Shown here: positions 50,893-58,941 of the stretch, piece by piece
Numbering within the stretch: position 1 is the stretch's first letter
Layout of the letters: each line of letters opens with the position of its first letter
Origin: Bacillota bacterium
Lineage (GTDB): Bacteria; Bacillota; Clostridia; Lachnospirales; Lachnospiraceae
Reading direction: 5' to 3'
NCBI GenBank assembly: GCA_023437715.1
Contig: JAEZFK010000005.1
Location: 135,391-199,390, forward strand
Length of the DNA stretch: 64,000 nt
Made by a program: the position numbers and the translations under genes
The notes under the pieces: generated by a model
Databases searched by the model: none
Seen by the model: the letters and a program-made list of their open reading frames with translations, nothing else
What the model was told of the DNA's origin: nothing

Positions 50893-53322
50893 ATGTCTAA
50901 CTATCGAAGACTAATCTCATATATTTATGCCTACGAAGGCGGGATCAAAGGAAAAAACATCGGATTTGCCAAGATAGAGACGAGAGGCATCCAGTGCAAA
51001 ATTACGGTCAGTGCCAAAAGAATCTATGTGGGCGGCAATGACATTGGAGTATACTTATTGGCCGGAGATCAGGAAATATTCCTGGGAAATATTTTTGTAC
51101 GGGGAGGTTCCGGTGAATTCCGGACCACGGTATCTGCAAATGATGTAGAGCGTTCCGGCATCAGCATGGACCAGTGCTTCGGACTGACCATCCATGACGT
51201 AAAGAGTACATGGCGTTCCTATACGACCATATGGGAAGACGCGGTTGCCCACGCCGCAGAAGTGGATTTGGAAAACGCAATTTCCGCTTCCAGGGACAAA
51301 GCCCAGACTGAGATTTCAGAAGAGCAGATAAAAAGAGCTGTGAAGGAAATCGAAGAGGAATTCCCCCTGGAGACCGATGTACCAAAAACCTTTATTGAAA
51401 AATCAGAGGCTCATACCGAATCCATCCGGACGGAACAGGAGCCGGTGGAAAGGGAAAATCTCCAGGTACAGGCGGAAAGCGGGGAAACATCCGGCAAAAG
51501 CCTTGTACATGAGGGGACGGCAAGCGAAGAACCGGTTCTCAGGGAAACGGCAAGCGAGGAACCGGTACTCAGGGAAATGGCAAGCGAAGAACCAGTCCCC
51601 GGGGAGATGACAGATGAGGAACCGGCTCTCAAAGAGATGGCAAGTGAAGAACCGGTCCTTAGGGAGATGACAAGTGAGGAATCGACCGTTAAGGACGCAG
51701 TAAGTGAGGAAACGGCAAGCAGAAGCGTAATAAGTGAAGAAATAAATAAAGACGCAATAAGCGAGGCAACCACAGGGGAAAGACTGCTGAACAGCAATCC
51801 GGCCCGGGGAGATCTGGCTGGCGAAAGCCTGCCTGACGAAAATCCGGCAAGCGGAGAAAAGATTGCTGAAGCGCTGAACGAAGAGGCCTTGCCTGATGAG
51901 GAATCGGTAGAAGCATCGACTGGAACTCTGTACAGCGGGAACACTGTAAATGAGGACCTGGCCGGTGAAATCCTGAATAGCAGGGAACCGGTAAATGAAC
52001 ACCCGGCTGGCGAGCACCTGCTGCACAGCGAGGAATCAGTAAATGAAGAATTGACTGGCGGAAACTCACACAGTGAGCAGCCCGTAAATGAGAATACAGG
52101 CGGTAATAATCTGGTATATGGTGAGAAATCAATTAGTGAAGAATCAGTTAGTGAGGAATCAGTCAATGAGAAGTTAGCCAGCGAGGAATCAGCCGGTGGA
52201 GAACCTGTCATCGAAGCTCGGACCAGTGATGGGGCAGGTCCTGAAAATCTGGAATGGAACAAGCAGGATGAGCCGGAACAGCCGGTAAGCTCCTCGAGAG
52301 CATTCGCATCTGCGGAAACTCCGCCTCAGGCTCCGTTTTCTCCAACCACAGGCCCGGTACCGGAAAGAAGACCATTACCCCGCCAGTTCATGTCAGGATG
52401 GAGACAAAGGAACCAGCCGTCAGCAGCCAGAACAATGCCAGCGGGCCAGCCCCTGCCTCGTCCAGCAGCCCAGGGAGTACCGCCAGTCGGCCAGCCGCTT
52501 CCCCGTCCGGCAGTGACGCCAATGGGTCAGCCCCTGCCTCGCCCGGCGGCTCAGGGAACCCCGCCAACCATCCAGCCTCTGCCGCATCCGGCGGCCGCTG
52601 AACCATTTGCCGCCAGCCGGCCATTGCCTCATCCATCGGCCCCTGCTCCGGCGCTGTTCGGTCAGCCGTCTTTAAATCAGCAGAATGCCGCACAGGAAAG
52701 CAGAGGGAATGAAAGAAATGAAGCTTTTGAAACACAGGTAAAAGGAACCGGAAGTTCTCAGCCAGCTGAAATGACGTTCAGCGAGCCCTGCATCCCCCAG
52801 AACGACCAGGATATTGCCGGCAGTACGGTTTGTTACCAGGCGGACGCCGTCATAAAAGAAGCTCCAGGCTCCGGCGGAACCCAACCCTCACTGGGAAATC
52901 CCGAGGAATTGGAGCGCCTTCTCCAGACCGAGGATTCCGATGAAGTCCCTCACGACTTAATCTGGGAGAAGCTGAAACACGAGCACACCAGGATACTGGC
53001 ATTTGATTATGAAGACGGCTGTGAGATCCTTACAATCAAGCCTCAGGACATCGGAATTCTGCCAAGAGAGACCTGGGTATTCGGCAATAACAGCTTTCTT
53101 CTGCACGGATACTATAATTACCGCTACTTAATCCTTGCAAAGCTTTTAAATCCCCAGGGGGACCCGCGCTATATCCTGGGAATTCCAGGCCACTTTTACA
53201 GCAATGAACGCTATATGGCATCTATGTTCGGATTTCCGAACTTCGTTCTTTCCAAGGAACAGCCTGTGGAAGACGGCCGTTTTGGCTTCTGGTATACGGA
53301 CATAAAATTAGGGGGCTTTTAA
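50893..53322 (+). CDS. 809-residue protein with folded ends and two repeat blocks
   Basis: Not recognised beyond likeness to uncharacterised Lachnospiraceae proteins (a DUF6128-type label is possible, from memory). The N-terminal domain (about 1-115) is beta-rich. Residues about 209-290 are roughly eight 10-residue acidic repeats (consensus MASEEPVLRE), followed by a longer acidic Ser/Asn/Glu region to about 450. Residues about 500-590 are Pro-rich with GQPLPRPA repeats. The C-terminal domain (about 660-809) is aromatic-rich and conserved-looking (HGYYNYRYLILAKLL, YILGIPGHFYSNER). There is no signal peptide or membrane segment, so it appears cytoplasmic. AAAGGAGTGATGGC precedes the ATG. Confidence 0.75.
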   Translation: MSNYRRLISYIYAYEGGIKGKNIGFAKIETRGIQCKITVSAKRIYVGGNDIGVYLLAGDQEIFLGNIFVRGGSGEFRTTVSANDVERSGISMDQCFGLTIHDVKSTWRSYTTIWEDAVAHAAEVDLENAISASRDKAQTEISEEQIKRAVKEIEEEFPLETDVPKTFIEKSEAHTESIRTEQEPVERENLQVQAESGETSGKSLVHEGTASEEPVLRETASEEPVLREMASEEPVPGEMTDEEPALKEMASEEPVLREMTSEESTVKDAVSEETASRSVISEEINKDAISEATTGERLLNSNPARGDLAGESLPDENPASGEKIAEALNEEALPDEESVEASTGTLYSGNTVNEDLAGEILNSREPVNEHPAGEHLLHSEESVNEELTGGNSHSEQPVNENTGGNNLVYGEKSISEESVSEESVNEKLASEESAGGEPVIEARTSDGAGPENLEWNKQDEPEQPVSSSRAFASAETPPQAPFSPTTGPVPERRPLPRQFMSGWRQRNQPSAARTMPAGQPLPRPAAQGVPPVGQPLPRPAVTPMGQPLPRPAAQGTPPTIQPLPHPAAAEPFAASRPLPHPSAPAPALFGQPSLNQQNAAQESRGNERNEAFETQVKGTGSSQPAEMTFSEPCIPQNDQDIAGSTVCYQADAVIKEAPGSGGTQPSLGNPEELERLLQTEDSDEVPHDLIWEKLKHEHTRILAFDYEDGCEILTIKPQDIGILPRETWVFGNNSFLLHGYYNYRYLILAKLLNPQGDPRYILGIPGHFYSNERYMASMFGFPNFVLSKEQPVEDGRFGFWYTDIKLGGF
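51517..51756 (+). repeat. 30-bp coding repeats (10-residue acidic units)
   Basis: About eight tandem 30-bp units encoding variants of TASEEPVLRE. The first five are the most alike. Confidence 0.8.
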
Positions 53323-53337
53323 AAGCCCCCTGTTTTT
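53311..53337 (+). terminator. terminator overlapping the stop of the 809-residue gene
   Basis: GGGGGCTTTTAAAAGCCCCC (53311-53330) then TGTTTTTA. The stop codon is inside the stem. Confidence 0.88.
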
Positions 53338-53344
53338 ATGCCTG

Positions 53345-54040
53345 TCAATAATCAACGCCCCTTAATTTTGCATTGGGAAGAAAAGGTTTTAAAATCTCTA
53401 AAAATACACTGAGCTCCTCCAGAGAAAATGCCCCATACCCAGGGCATAAAACCTGATCCGAATCCACAAAGTTCTGCAGATAGTAAGGAGAGGGCCCTTT
53501 CAGCCATCTGCCGATGTCCTGAAAATCCTCCGCCCCGTGAATCCCTTTCACCACGGTGGTGCGGAATTCATAAGGAACTTTCCCGGAAAGCAGGAAATCC
53601 ACACTTTCCTCAATGCGCTTAATATCCAGTCCCCTCACTCCCGCCGCAGCCGGATAATTCTCCCTGCCGGCCTTAATATCCATGGCCACATAATCCAAAA
53701 GTCCCTGGAAAACCAGGTCCTTTAAAACCTCGGGCCGGTATCCGTTGGTATCCAGCTTGACAAGATACCCCAGCTCCCGGACTTTCCTTATAAATGATTC
53801 CAGATCCGCCTCCAGGGTAGGCTCCCCGCCGGTAATGCACACCCCCTCTAAAATTCCCTTTCTCTTCTTTAAAAAATCCAGAATATCATTTTCCGTAAAA
53901 AGAGATTCTGCATCAGGGCCAAGGAGCCCGCTGTTATGGCAAAACGGGCAGCGGAAATTGCAGCCCCCAAGAAATACGGTGGCAGCCACGTGGCCCGGAA
54001 AATCCAGAAGTGTTGTTTTTTGAAGTCCGCACACTTTCAT
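53345..54040 (-). CDS. nrdG: anaerobic ribonucleotide reductase activating protein (radical SAM)
   Basis: A 231-residue radical SAM enzyme. The cluster motif CNFRCPFC gives C27, C31 and C34 (CxxxCxxC); the GGEPTLE SAM motif is at about 71-77. The size and sequence fit the longer NrdG form of Clostridia, which installs the glycyl radical on NrdD. nrdD is not in the window. A related role as an activase of another glycyl radical enzyme cannot be excluded. An extended -10 (TGGTATACT, on the minus strand near 54074-54082) is just upstream. Confidence 0.88.
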   Translation of the reverse strand: MKVCGLQKTTLLDFPGHVAATVFLGGCNFRCPFCHNSGLLGPDAESLFTENDILDFLKKRKGILEGVCITGGEPTLEADLESFIRKVRELGYLVKLDTNGYRPEVLKDLVFQGLLDYVAMDIKAGRENYPAAAGVRGLDIKRIEESVDFLLSGKVPYEFRTTVVKGIHGAEDFQDIGRWLKGPSPYYLQNFVDSDQVLCPGYGAFSLEELSVFLEILKPFLPNAKLRGVDY

Positions 54041-54162
54041 ACTTTCATCATTCCTTTATTTCGTGATATACTAAGTATACCACATTTTATTACCCTGAGG
54101 GGTAAACTTTGTCCCAAAATGCCGGAAGCAATCCGCAATATCAAAAACGAAGAGGAACGAAC

Positions 54163-54651
54163 ATGACTACAGACGAAAAATATATGCGAGCAGCAATAAG
54201 AGAAGCCAGGAAAGCCAGTGCCATGGGCGAGGTCCCCATCGGCTGCGTGATCGTTTACGAGGATAAGATCATTGCCCGGGGCTATAACCGCCGCACCATT
54301 GATAAAAATGTCCTGTCCCATGCGGAAATCACCGCCATCCGCAAGGCCTGCAAAAAGATAGGAGACTGGAGGCTGGAAAACTGCACCATGTATGTGACCT
54401 TAGAGCCCTGCCCCATGTGTGCCGGGGCCATTGTCCAGGCCAGAATTCCCAATGTCGTCATCGGCTGTATGAACGCCAAGGCCGGCTGCGCCGGCTCTGT
54501 GCTGGACTTGCTCCACGAGCAGGGCTTTAACCATCAGGTGGAAACGAGAACCGGAATTTTGGAAGAGGAATGTTCCCAGATGATGAAAACATTTTTTAAG
54601 GAACTCCGGGAAATGAAAAAGCAGAAACTGGAAGAGGGAAAAACTTCTTAA
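54163..54651 (+). CDS. tadA: tRNA-specific adenosine deaminase (A34 to inosine)
   Basis: Zinc enzyme converting wobble A34 to inosine in tRNA-Arg. H53-A-E55 and P82-C83-P-M-C86 are the zinc and proton-shuttle motifs. The ATG at 54163 follows AGAGGAACGAAC, giving 162 residues, the usual size; a longer frame from 54109 has no ribosome site. It is followed by the SRP RNA gene, a gene order common in Firmicutes. It is not the pilus ATPase TadA at 21742. Confidence 0.93.
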   Translation: MTTDEKYMRAAIREARKASAMGEVPIGCVIVYEDKIIARGYNRRTIDKNVLSHAEITAIRKACKKIGDWRLENCTMYVTLEPCPMCAGAIVQARIPNVVIGCMNAKAGCAGSVLDLLHEQGFNHQVETRTGILEEECSQMMKTFFKELREMKKQKLEEGKTS

Positions 54652-54655
54652 CTTC

Positions 54656-54684
54656 TTGACAATGTTCTTATTTCCATGTATACT
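54656..54684 (+). promoter_or_regulatory. promoter of the SRP RNA gene
   Basis: Perfect TTGACA (54656-54661), 17-base spacer, TATACT (54679-54684). The -35 begins five bases after the tadA stop. Confidence 0.75.
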
Positions 54685-54716
54685 ATACAGCGATTAACCT
54701 ATTTTGTCATAAAGTT

Positions 54717-54980
54717 TCCGTGCAGCCGGGGAGATAGCGGTGCCCTGTACCTGCAATCCGCTCTAGCAGGGGTGATGTCTCACCCAGGGCCGGCTACTGC
54801 AGGGCTGCCCCTGATAAGTGGCGATGACGTTTGGGTCTTACGCAACAGAACTTCATGAACCGTGTCAGGGCAGGAATGCAGCAGCACTAAGTGAAATCTT
54901 CTGTGTGCCGTGAGGGCGCCTGGACCGAGCTAACTGTCAGGGTAACGCTTGTGGTAGCGGTTCAAAGTGAGACGCACGGA
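54717..54980 (+). ncRNA. ffs: signal recognition particle RNA, large bacterial type
   Basis: The ends pair (TCCGTGC 54717-54723 with GCACGGA 54974-54980). A 5' Alu-like domain (GGGTGATGTCTCACCCAGGGCCGGCT, around 54768) and the Ffh-binding helix 8 (CAGG-GCA-GGAA-TGC-AGCAGC, about 54867-54887, GGAA tetraloop closed by GCA/TGC) are both visible. At about 264 bases it is the long Bacillus/Clostridium type. It has its own promoter. Exact ends are from base pairing only. Confidence 0.9.
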
Positions 54981-55000
54981 TTAAAATATAGTGAATTTTC

Positions 55001-55042
55001 GGACGCCGGAGAGCAGGTAACTGTTTTTTCGGTGTCTTTTAC
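55001..55042 (+). terminator. terminator of the SRP RNA gene
   Basis: GGACGCCG (55001-55008) pairs with CGGTGTCT (55030-55037), followed by TTT. Confidence 0.55.
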
Positions 55043-55100
55043 GATATGGAATAATCATTTTTAATATTTTCTTACATTTCTTATGAAATAAAGTTTTCCC

Positions 55101-55129
55101 TTGCCCCACATTTCCCTTTGTATTATAAT
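55101..55129 (+). promoter_or_regulatory. promoter of the phosphofructokinase gene
   Basis: TTGCCC (55101-55106), 17-base spacer, perfect TATAAT (55124-55129). Confidence 0.65.
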
Positions 55130-55198
55130 TAAGAATAAAATGGGTATCATATACCTATTTCAAAATGACAAATCGAATCAGGGAAGAGGTGTACGTTC

Positions 55199-56278
55199 AT
55201 GATAAGAATTGGGCTGCTTACAAGCGGAGGCGACTGCCAAAGCTTAAATGCGACCATGCGCGGCGTTGCAAAGGCTCTGTACCGAATGTTTGACGACATC
55301 GAAATCATAGGCTTTGAAGACGGTTATAAAGGGCTGATTTACGCGGACTACCGTGTGATGAAGCCGGAAGAATTTTCAGGAATCTTAACAAAGGGCGGCA
55401 CCATCCTCGGCACCTCCAGACAGCCTTTCAAGCTCATGCGGACACCGGACCCCAGCGGTCTTGACAAGGTGGAGGCCATGAAGCACACCTATAGAAAGAT
55501 GAAGCTGGAATGCCTGGTGGTATTAGGCGGAAACGGAAGCCAGAAGACAGCCAATCTTCTTCGGGAAGAAGGCTTGAATGTGGTATCCTTACCTAAAACC
55601 ATTGATAACGATTTGTGGGGAACCGATATGACCTTTGGTTTCCAGAGCGCCGTCAATGTGGCGGCCAATGCCATAGACTGCATCCATACCACAGCCGCAT
55701 CCCACGGCCGGGTATTCATCGTGGAAGTTATGGGACACAAGGTCGGCTGGCTCACCCTGTACGCAGGGATTGCGGGCGGAGCCGACATCATATTGCTTCC
55801 CGAAATCCCCTATGATCTGGACGTTGTGGTGGAAGCATTAAAGAAAAGAACCAGAAGCGGCAAACGGTTTTCCATTCTGGCCGTAGCAGAAGGAGCAATT
55901 TCCAAGGAAGATGCGGCCCTGACAAAGAAAGAATTAAAAGAAAAAAAGAAGAGCGGTGTGGTTTATCCCTCCATTGCATATGAAATCGGAGCCCAGATCA
56001 CAGAGCGCACCGGCCAGGAGGTCCGGGTCACGGTGCCGGGCCATATGCAGAGAGGCGGCGATCCATGTCCCTATGACAGGGTTCTTTCCACCCGTCTCGG
56101 AGCCGAGGCAGCAAGGCTCATACAGAACAAAGAATACGGATACATGGTTGCGGTGAAGAACGATGATATTGTTAAGACGCCGTTAGCCGAAGTAGCCGGA
56201 AAATTAAAAACCGTCGATCCGGAAAGCTCCATCATCAGGGAAGCCAAGATGATAGGCATCAGCTTCGGCGACGAATAA
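55199..56278 (+). CDS. 6-phosphofructokinase, ATP-type with mixed signature
   Basis: Glycolytic kinase of 359 residues, PfkA superfamily. TSGGDCQSLNA (about 8-18), GGNGS (110-114), PKTIDND (132-138) and the PGHMQRGG region (about 280-287) are present. The GGNGS Gly at the ATP/PPi switch (Gly104 in E. coli numbering) favours ATP, whereas Lys in PKTIDND is the residue of PPi-type enzymes (E. coli ATP enzyme has Gly). This Gly/Lys combination is known in some ATP-dependent group III enzymes. AAGAGGTGTACGTTC precedes the ATG. It stands alone between the SRP RNA and dnaX. Confidence 0.88.
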   Translation: MIRIGLLTSGGDCQSLNATMRGVAKALYRMFDDIEIIGFEDGYKGLIYADYRVMKPEEFSGILTKGGTILGTSRQPFKLMRTPDPSGLDKVEAMKHTYRKMKLECLVVLGGNGSQKTANLLREEGLNVVSLPKTIDNDLWGTDMTFGFQSAVNVAANAIDCIHTTAASHGRVFIVEVMGHKVGWLTLYAGIAGGADIILLPEIPYDLDVVVEALKKRTRSGKRFSILAVAEGAISKEDAALTKKELKEKKKSGVVYPSIAYEIGAQITERTGQEVRVTVPGHMQRGGDPCPYDRVLSTRLGAEAARLIQNKEYGYMVAVKNDDIVKTPLAEVAGKLKTVDPESSIIREAKMIGISFGDE

Positions 56279-56291
56279 GGAGTCATCAGGC

Positions 56292-57887
56292 ATGTCATAT
56301 ACGGCATTGTATCGAAAATGGCGTCCATCCTCCTTTTCCGATGTAAAAGGCCAGGATCATATCGTACAGACATTGAAAAACCAGATAGTATCCGGACGTG
56401 TCGGACATGCATATCTGTTTTGCGGAACAAGAGGAACCGGTAAAACCAGCATAGCAAAAATATTTGCCAAGGCGGTCAACTGTGAGCATCCGGAAGATGG
56501 AAGCCCCTGCGGGGAGTGCCGGACCTGTAAAAACATTGCAGCCGGCGCTTCCCTTAATGTGGTGGAAATTGATGCCGCATCAAACAACGGCGTTGAAAAC
56601 ATCCGTGAGATACGGGATGAAGTCCAGTATCCGCCCACGGAAGGAAAATACCGTGTTTATATCATCGATGAGGTTCATATGCTTTCTACAGGAGCATTTA
56701 ACGCTCTGTTAAAAACCCTGGAAGAGCCCCCATCCTATGTGATATTCATTCTGGCGACCACAGAGGTTCAGAAAATTCCCGTGACCGTCATGTCCAGGTG
56801 CCAGCGCTATGACTTTAAGCGCATTACGGTGGAAACCATTGCCGACCACTTAAAGGATTTAACAGCCGCAGAGAACATCCAGGTGGAAGAACGGGCCCTG
56901 ACCTATATCGCCAAGGCTGCAGACGGCGCATTGCGTGACGCCTTAAGCCTTTTAGACCAGTGCGTGGCCTTTCATTACGGTGAGCTTCTGACCTACGACA
57001 ATGTGCTGGATGTGCTGGGTGCCGTAGACATTACGGTATTCGGCAAGATGTTTCGGGCCGTTGCAGAAAACCGCACCAAGGACTGCATCACCTGCCTGGA
57101 AGAGATGGTGATCCAGGGCCGGGAGCTGGGCCAGTTTGTCATAGATTTTATCTGGTACTTAAGAAACCTTTTAATATTAAAATCCGTAGACGATGGGGAA
57201 AATCTGCTGGACATGTCCACAGAGAACCAGAACATTTTAAAGGAAGACAGCGGGCTCGTGGATAATGATACCCTGCTCCGCTACATCCGGGTATTTTCAG
57301 ACCTATCAAACCAGCTTCGCTACGCTTCCCAGAAACGGGTTCTCATAGAAGTGGCATTAATAAAGCTGACCCGCCCTCAGATGGAACAGAATTTCGATTC
57401 CATCCTTCAGCGCATAGCCCTTATTGAAAAGCAGCTGGAAAACGGCGTGGTGCCGGCCGCATCCCCCGACCGCCAGGAAGCAGAAAAAGGAGCCTCAGGC
57501 GAAACCGCCGCTTCCCATGAAATGTCCCCCGCGGAACGGATCGCCCTCCCAAAGGGCCAGCTCGAGGATTTAAACCTGATCCGGGGCGAATGGGGAAAGA
57601 TCACACGGGAACTGGGAGGCCCCATCCGTGCCAGCTTCCGGGATACGGTGGTAGAGCCGGCAGGAGAAAGCACCCTTTGCGTTGTGTTTTCTGACCAGAG
57701 CAATTACATGATCGGAAGCAGAGCCTCAACCCTTACAGAGATCGAGCGGTACGTGGAAGACCACTACCAGAAATCAATCGCTTTCAAAGCAAGGCTGCGG
57801 GGCGGAGAAGAACGGCTGAACACCATATATGTCAGCGAAGAAGAATTAAAAGCTAATATATTCATGGATATAACAATAGAAGATTAA
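56292..57887 (+). CDS. dnaX: DNA polymerase III subunit gamma/tau
   Basis: Clamp-loader ATPase. The N-terminal MSYTALYRKWRP, Walker A GTRGTGKT (45-52), zinc cysteines C64, C73, C76, C79, Walker B IIDEVHML (about 123-130) and sensor-1 ATTEVQKIP (about 154-162) are all canonical. At 531 residues the tau-like C-terminal part is short. AAGGAGTCATCAGGC precedes the ATG, 13 bases after the phosphofructokinase stop. It starts the dnaX-ybaB-recR run. Confidence 0.95.
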   Translation: MSYTALYRKWRPSSFSDVKGQDHIVQTLKNQIVSGRVGHAYLFCGTRGTGKTSIAKIFAKAVNCEHPEDGSPCGECRTCKNIAAGASLNVVEIDAASNNGVENIREIRDEVQYPPTEGKYRVYIIDEVHMLSTGAFNALLKTLEEPPSYVIFILATTEVQKIPVTVMSRCQRYDFKRITVETIADHLKDLTAAENIQVEERALTYIAKAADGALRDALSLLDQCVAFHYGELLTYDNVLDVLGAVDITVFGKMFRAVAENRTKDCITCLEEMVIQGRELGQFVIDFIWYLRNLLILKSVDDGENLLDMSTENQNILKEDSGLVDNDTLLRYIRVFSDLSNQLRYASQKRVLIEVALIKLTRPQMEQNFDSILQRIALIEKQLENGVVPAASPDRQEAEKGASGETAASHEMSPAERIALPKGQLEDLNLIRGEWGKITRELGGPIRASFRDTVVEPAGESTLCVVFSDQSNYMIGSRASTLTEIERYVEDHYQKSIAFKARLRGGEERLNTIYVSEEELKANIFMDITIED

Positions 57888-57960
57888 AAAGAGAAAAATA
57901 GAAAAATCAGAAAATTAAAACAAAAAATCAAAAATAGGAAAATCCAGGAGGAAACAAACC

Positions 57961-58314
57961 ATGGCAAAACGTGGCGGTTTTTCAGGCGGAATGCCTGGCA
58001 ATATGAGCAATTTAATGAAGCAGGCACAGAAGATGCAGCGCCAGATGGAAGAGACGACAAAGGAGCTGGAAGAGAAAGAATACACGGCCACAGCAGGCGG
58101 CGGAGCCGTATCTGTCACCGTTTCCGGGAAAAAGGAAGTGACAGCCGTCAAATTATCCCAGGAAGTGGTGGACCCGGATGACATCGAGATGCTGGAGGAC
58201 TTAATCATAGCAGCCGTCAACGAGGCTTTCCGACAGATGGAGGAAGAGAACAATTCCGCTATGGCTAAGCTGACAGGCGGCCTTGGAGGCCTGGGCGGAG
58301 GCTTTCCGTTTTAA
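57961..58314 (+). CDS. YbaB/EbfC nucleoid-associated protein
   Basis: A 117-residue DNA-binding protein, homodimeric in known members. The core MKQAQKMQRQMEETTKELEEKEYT, AVSVTVSGKKEV and the C-terminal Gly-rich GGLGGLGGGFPF match the family. The position between dnaX and recR is the standard one. AGGAGGAAACAAACC precedes the ATG. recR begins two bases after the stop. Confidence 0.93.
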   Translation: MAKRGGFSGGMPGNMSNLMKQAQKMQRQMEETTKELEEKEYTATAGGGAVSVTVSGKKEVTAVKLSQEVVDPDDIEMLEDLIIAAVNEAFRQMEEENNSAMAKLTGGLGGLGGGFPF

Positions 58315-58316
58315 TT

Positions 58317-58913
58317 ATGAATTACTACAGCAGTCAGATAACCAGATTAATTGAAGAGCTGTCCAGGCTTCCGGGCATTGGCAGCAAGTCCGCACAGCGT
58401 CTGGCATTTCACATCATCAACATGCCGGAAGAGCAGGTGACCGGCCTTGCTTTATCCATAACGGAAGCAAAGCGTAATGTTCATTACTGCAAAGAATGCT
58501 TCACCCTGACGGATCAGGAATTATGCCCCATCTGCCAGAGCGAAAAACGCAACCATAAGGTGATTATGGTAGTGGAAGATACCAGAGACTTAGCCGCTTA
58601 TGAAAAAACCGGAAAGTTCGACGGCGTTTATCACGTGCTGCACGGAGCCATTTCCCCCATGCTGGGAATCGGTCCCAATGACATAAAACTGAAAGAACTG
58701 ATGCAGAGACTGCAGGGAGATGTGGAAGAGGTGATCATTGCCACCAATTCCAGCCTTGAAGGCGAGACAACAGCCATGTATATCAGCAAGCTGATAAAAC
58801 CGACAGGAATTAGGGTTACCCGTATAGCCAGCGGAGTTCCCGTTGGAGGAGACCTAGAGTACATAGATGAGGTGACATTGTTACGGGCCCTGGAAGGACG
58901 GGTCGAACTGTAA
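58317..58913 (+). CDS. recR: recombination protein RecR
   Basis: Works with RecF and RecO in recombination repair. The helix-hairpin-helix LPGIGSKSAQRLAFHI (about residues 18-33), the C4 zinc finger CKEC...CPIC (about 57-72), and the Toprim domain VMVVEDTRDLAAYEKTG (about 82-98) are present. At 198 residues it has normal length. It overlaps nothing but starts two bases after ybaB. Confidence 0.95.
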   Translation: MNYYSSQITRLIEELSRLPGIGSKSAQRLAFHIINMPEEQVTGLALSITEAKRNVHYCKECFTLTDQELCPICQSEKRNHKVIMVVEDTRDLAAYEKTGKFDGVYHVLHGAISPMLGIGPNDIKLKELMQRLQGDVEEVIIATNSSLEGETTAMYISKLIKPTGIRVTRIASGVPVGGDLEYIDEVTLLRALEGRVEL

Positions 58914-58941
58914 TTCATTAGCCTTGTTAGGAGAAGCAAAA

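Noticed and set aside
51403..52262. Long antisense open frames (over 200 codons) opposite the 809-residue gene
   Set aside because: They come from the repeat block: periodic codons avoid stops in all frames. There is no ribosome site and the products are Ser/Leu/Phe-rich nonsense.
54676..54858. Open frame of 60 codons inside the SRP RNA region
   Set aside because: The DNA is explained by the SRP RNA structure; no ribosome site is present.
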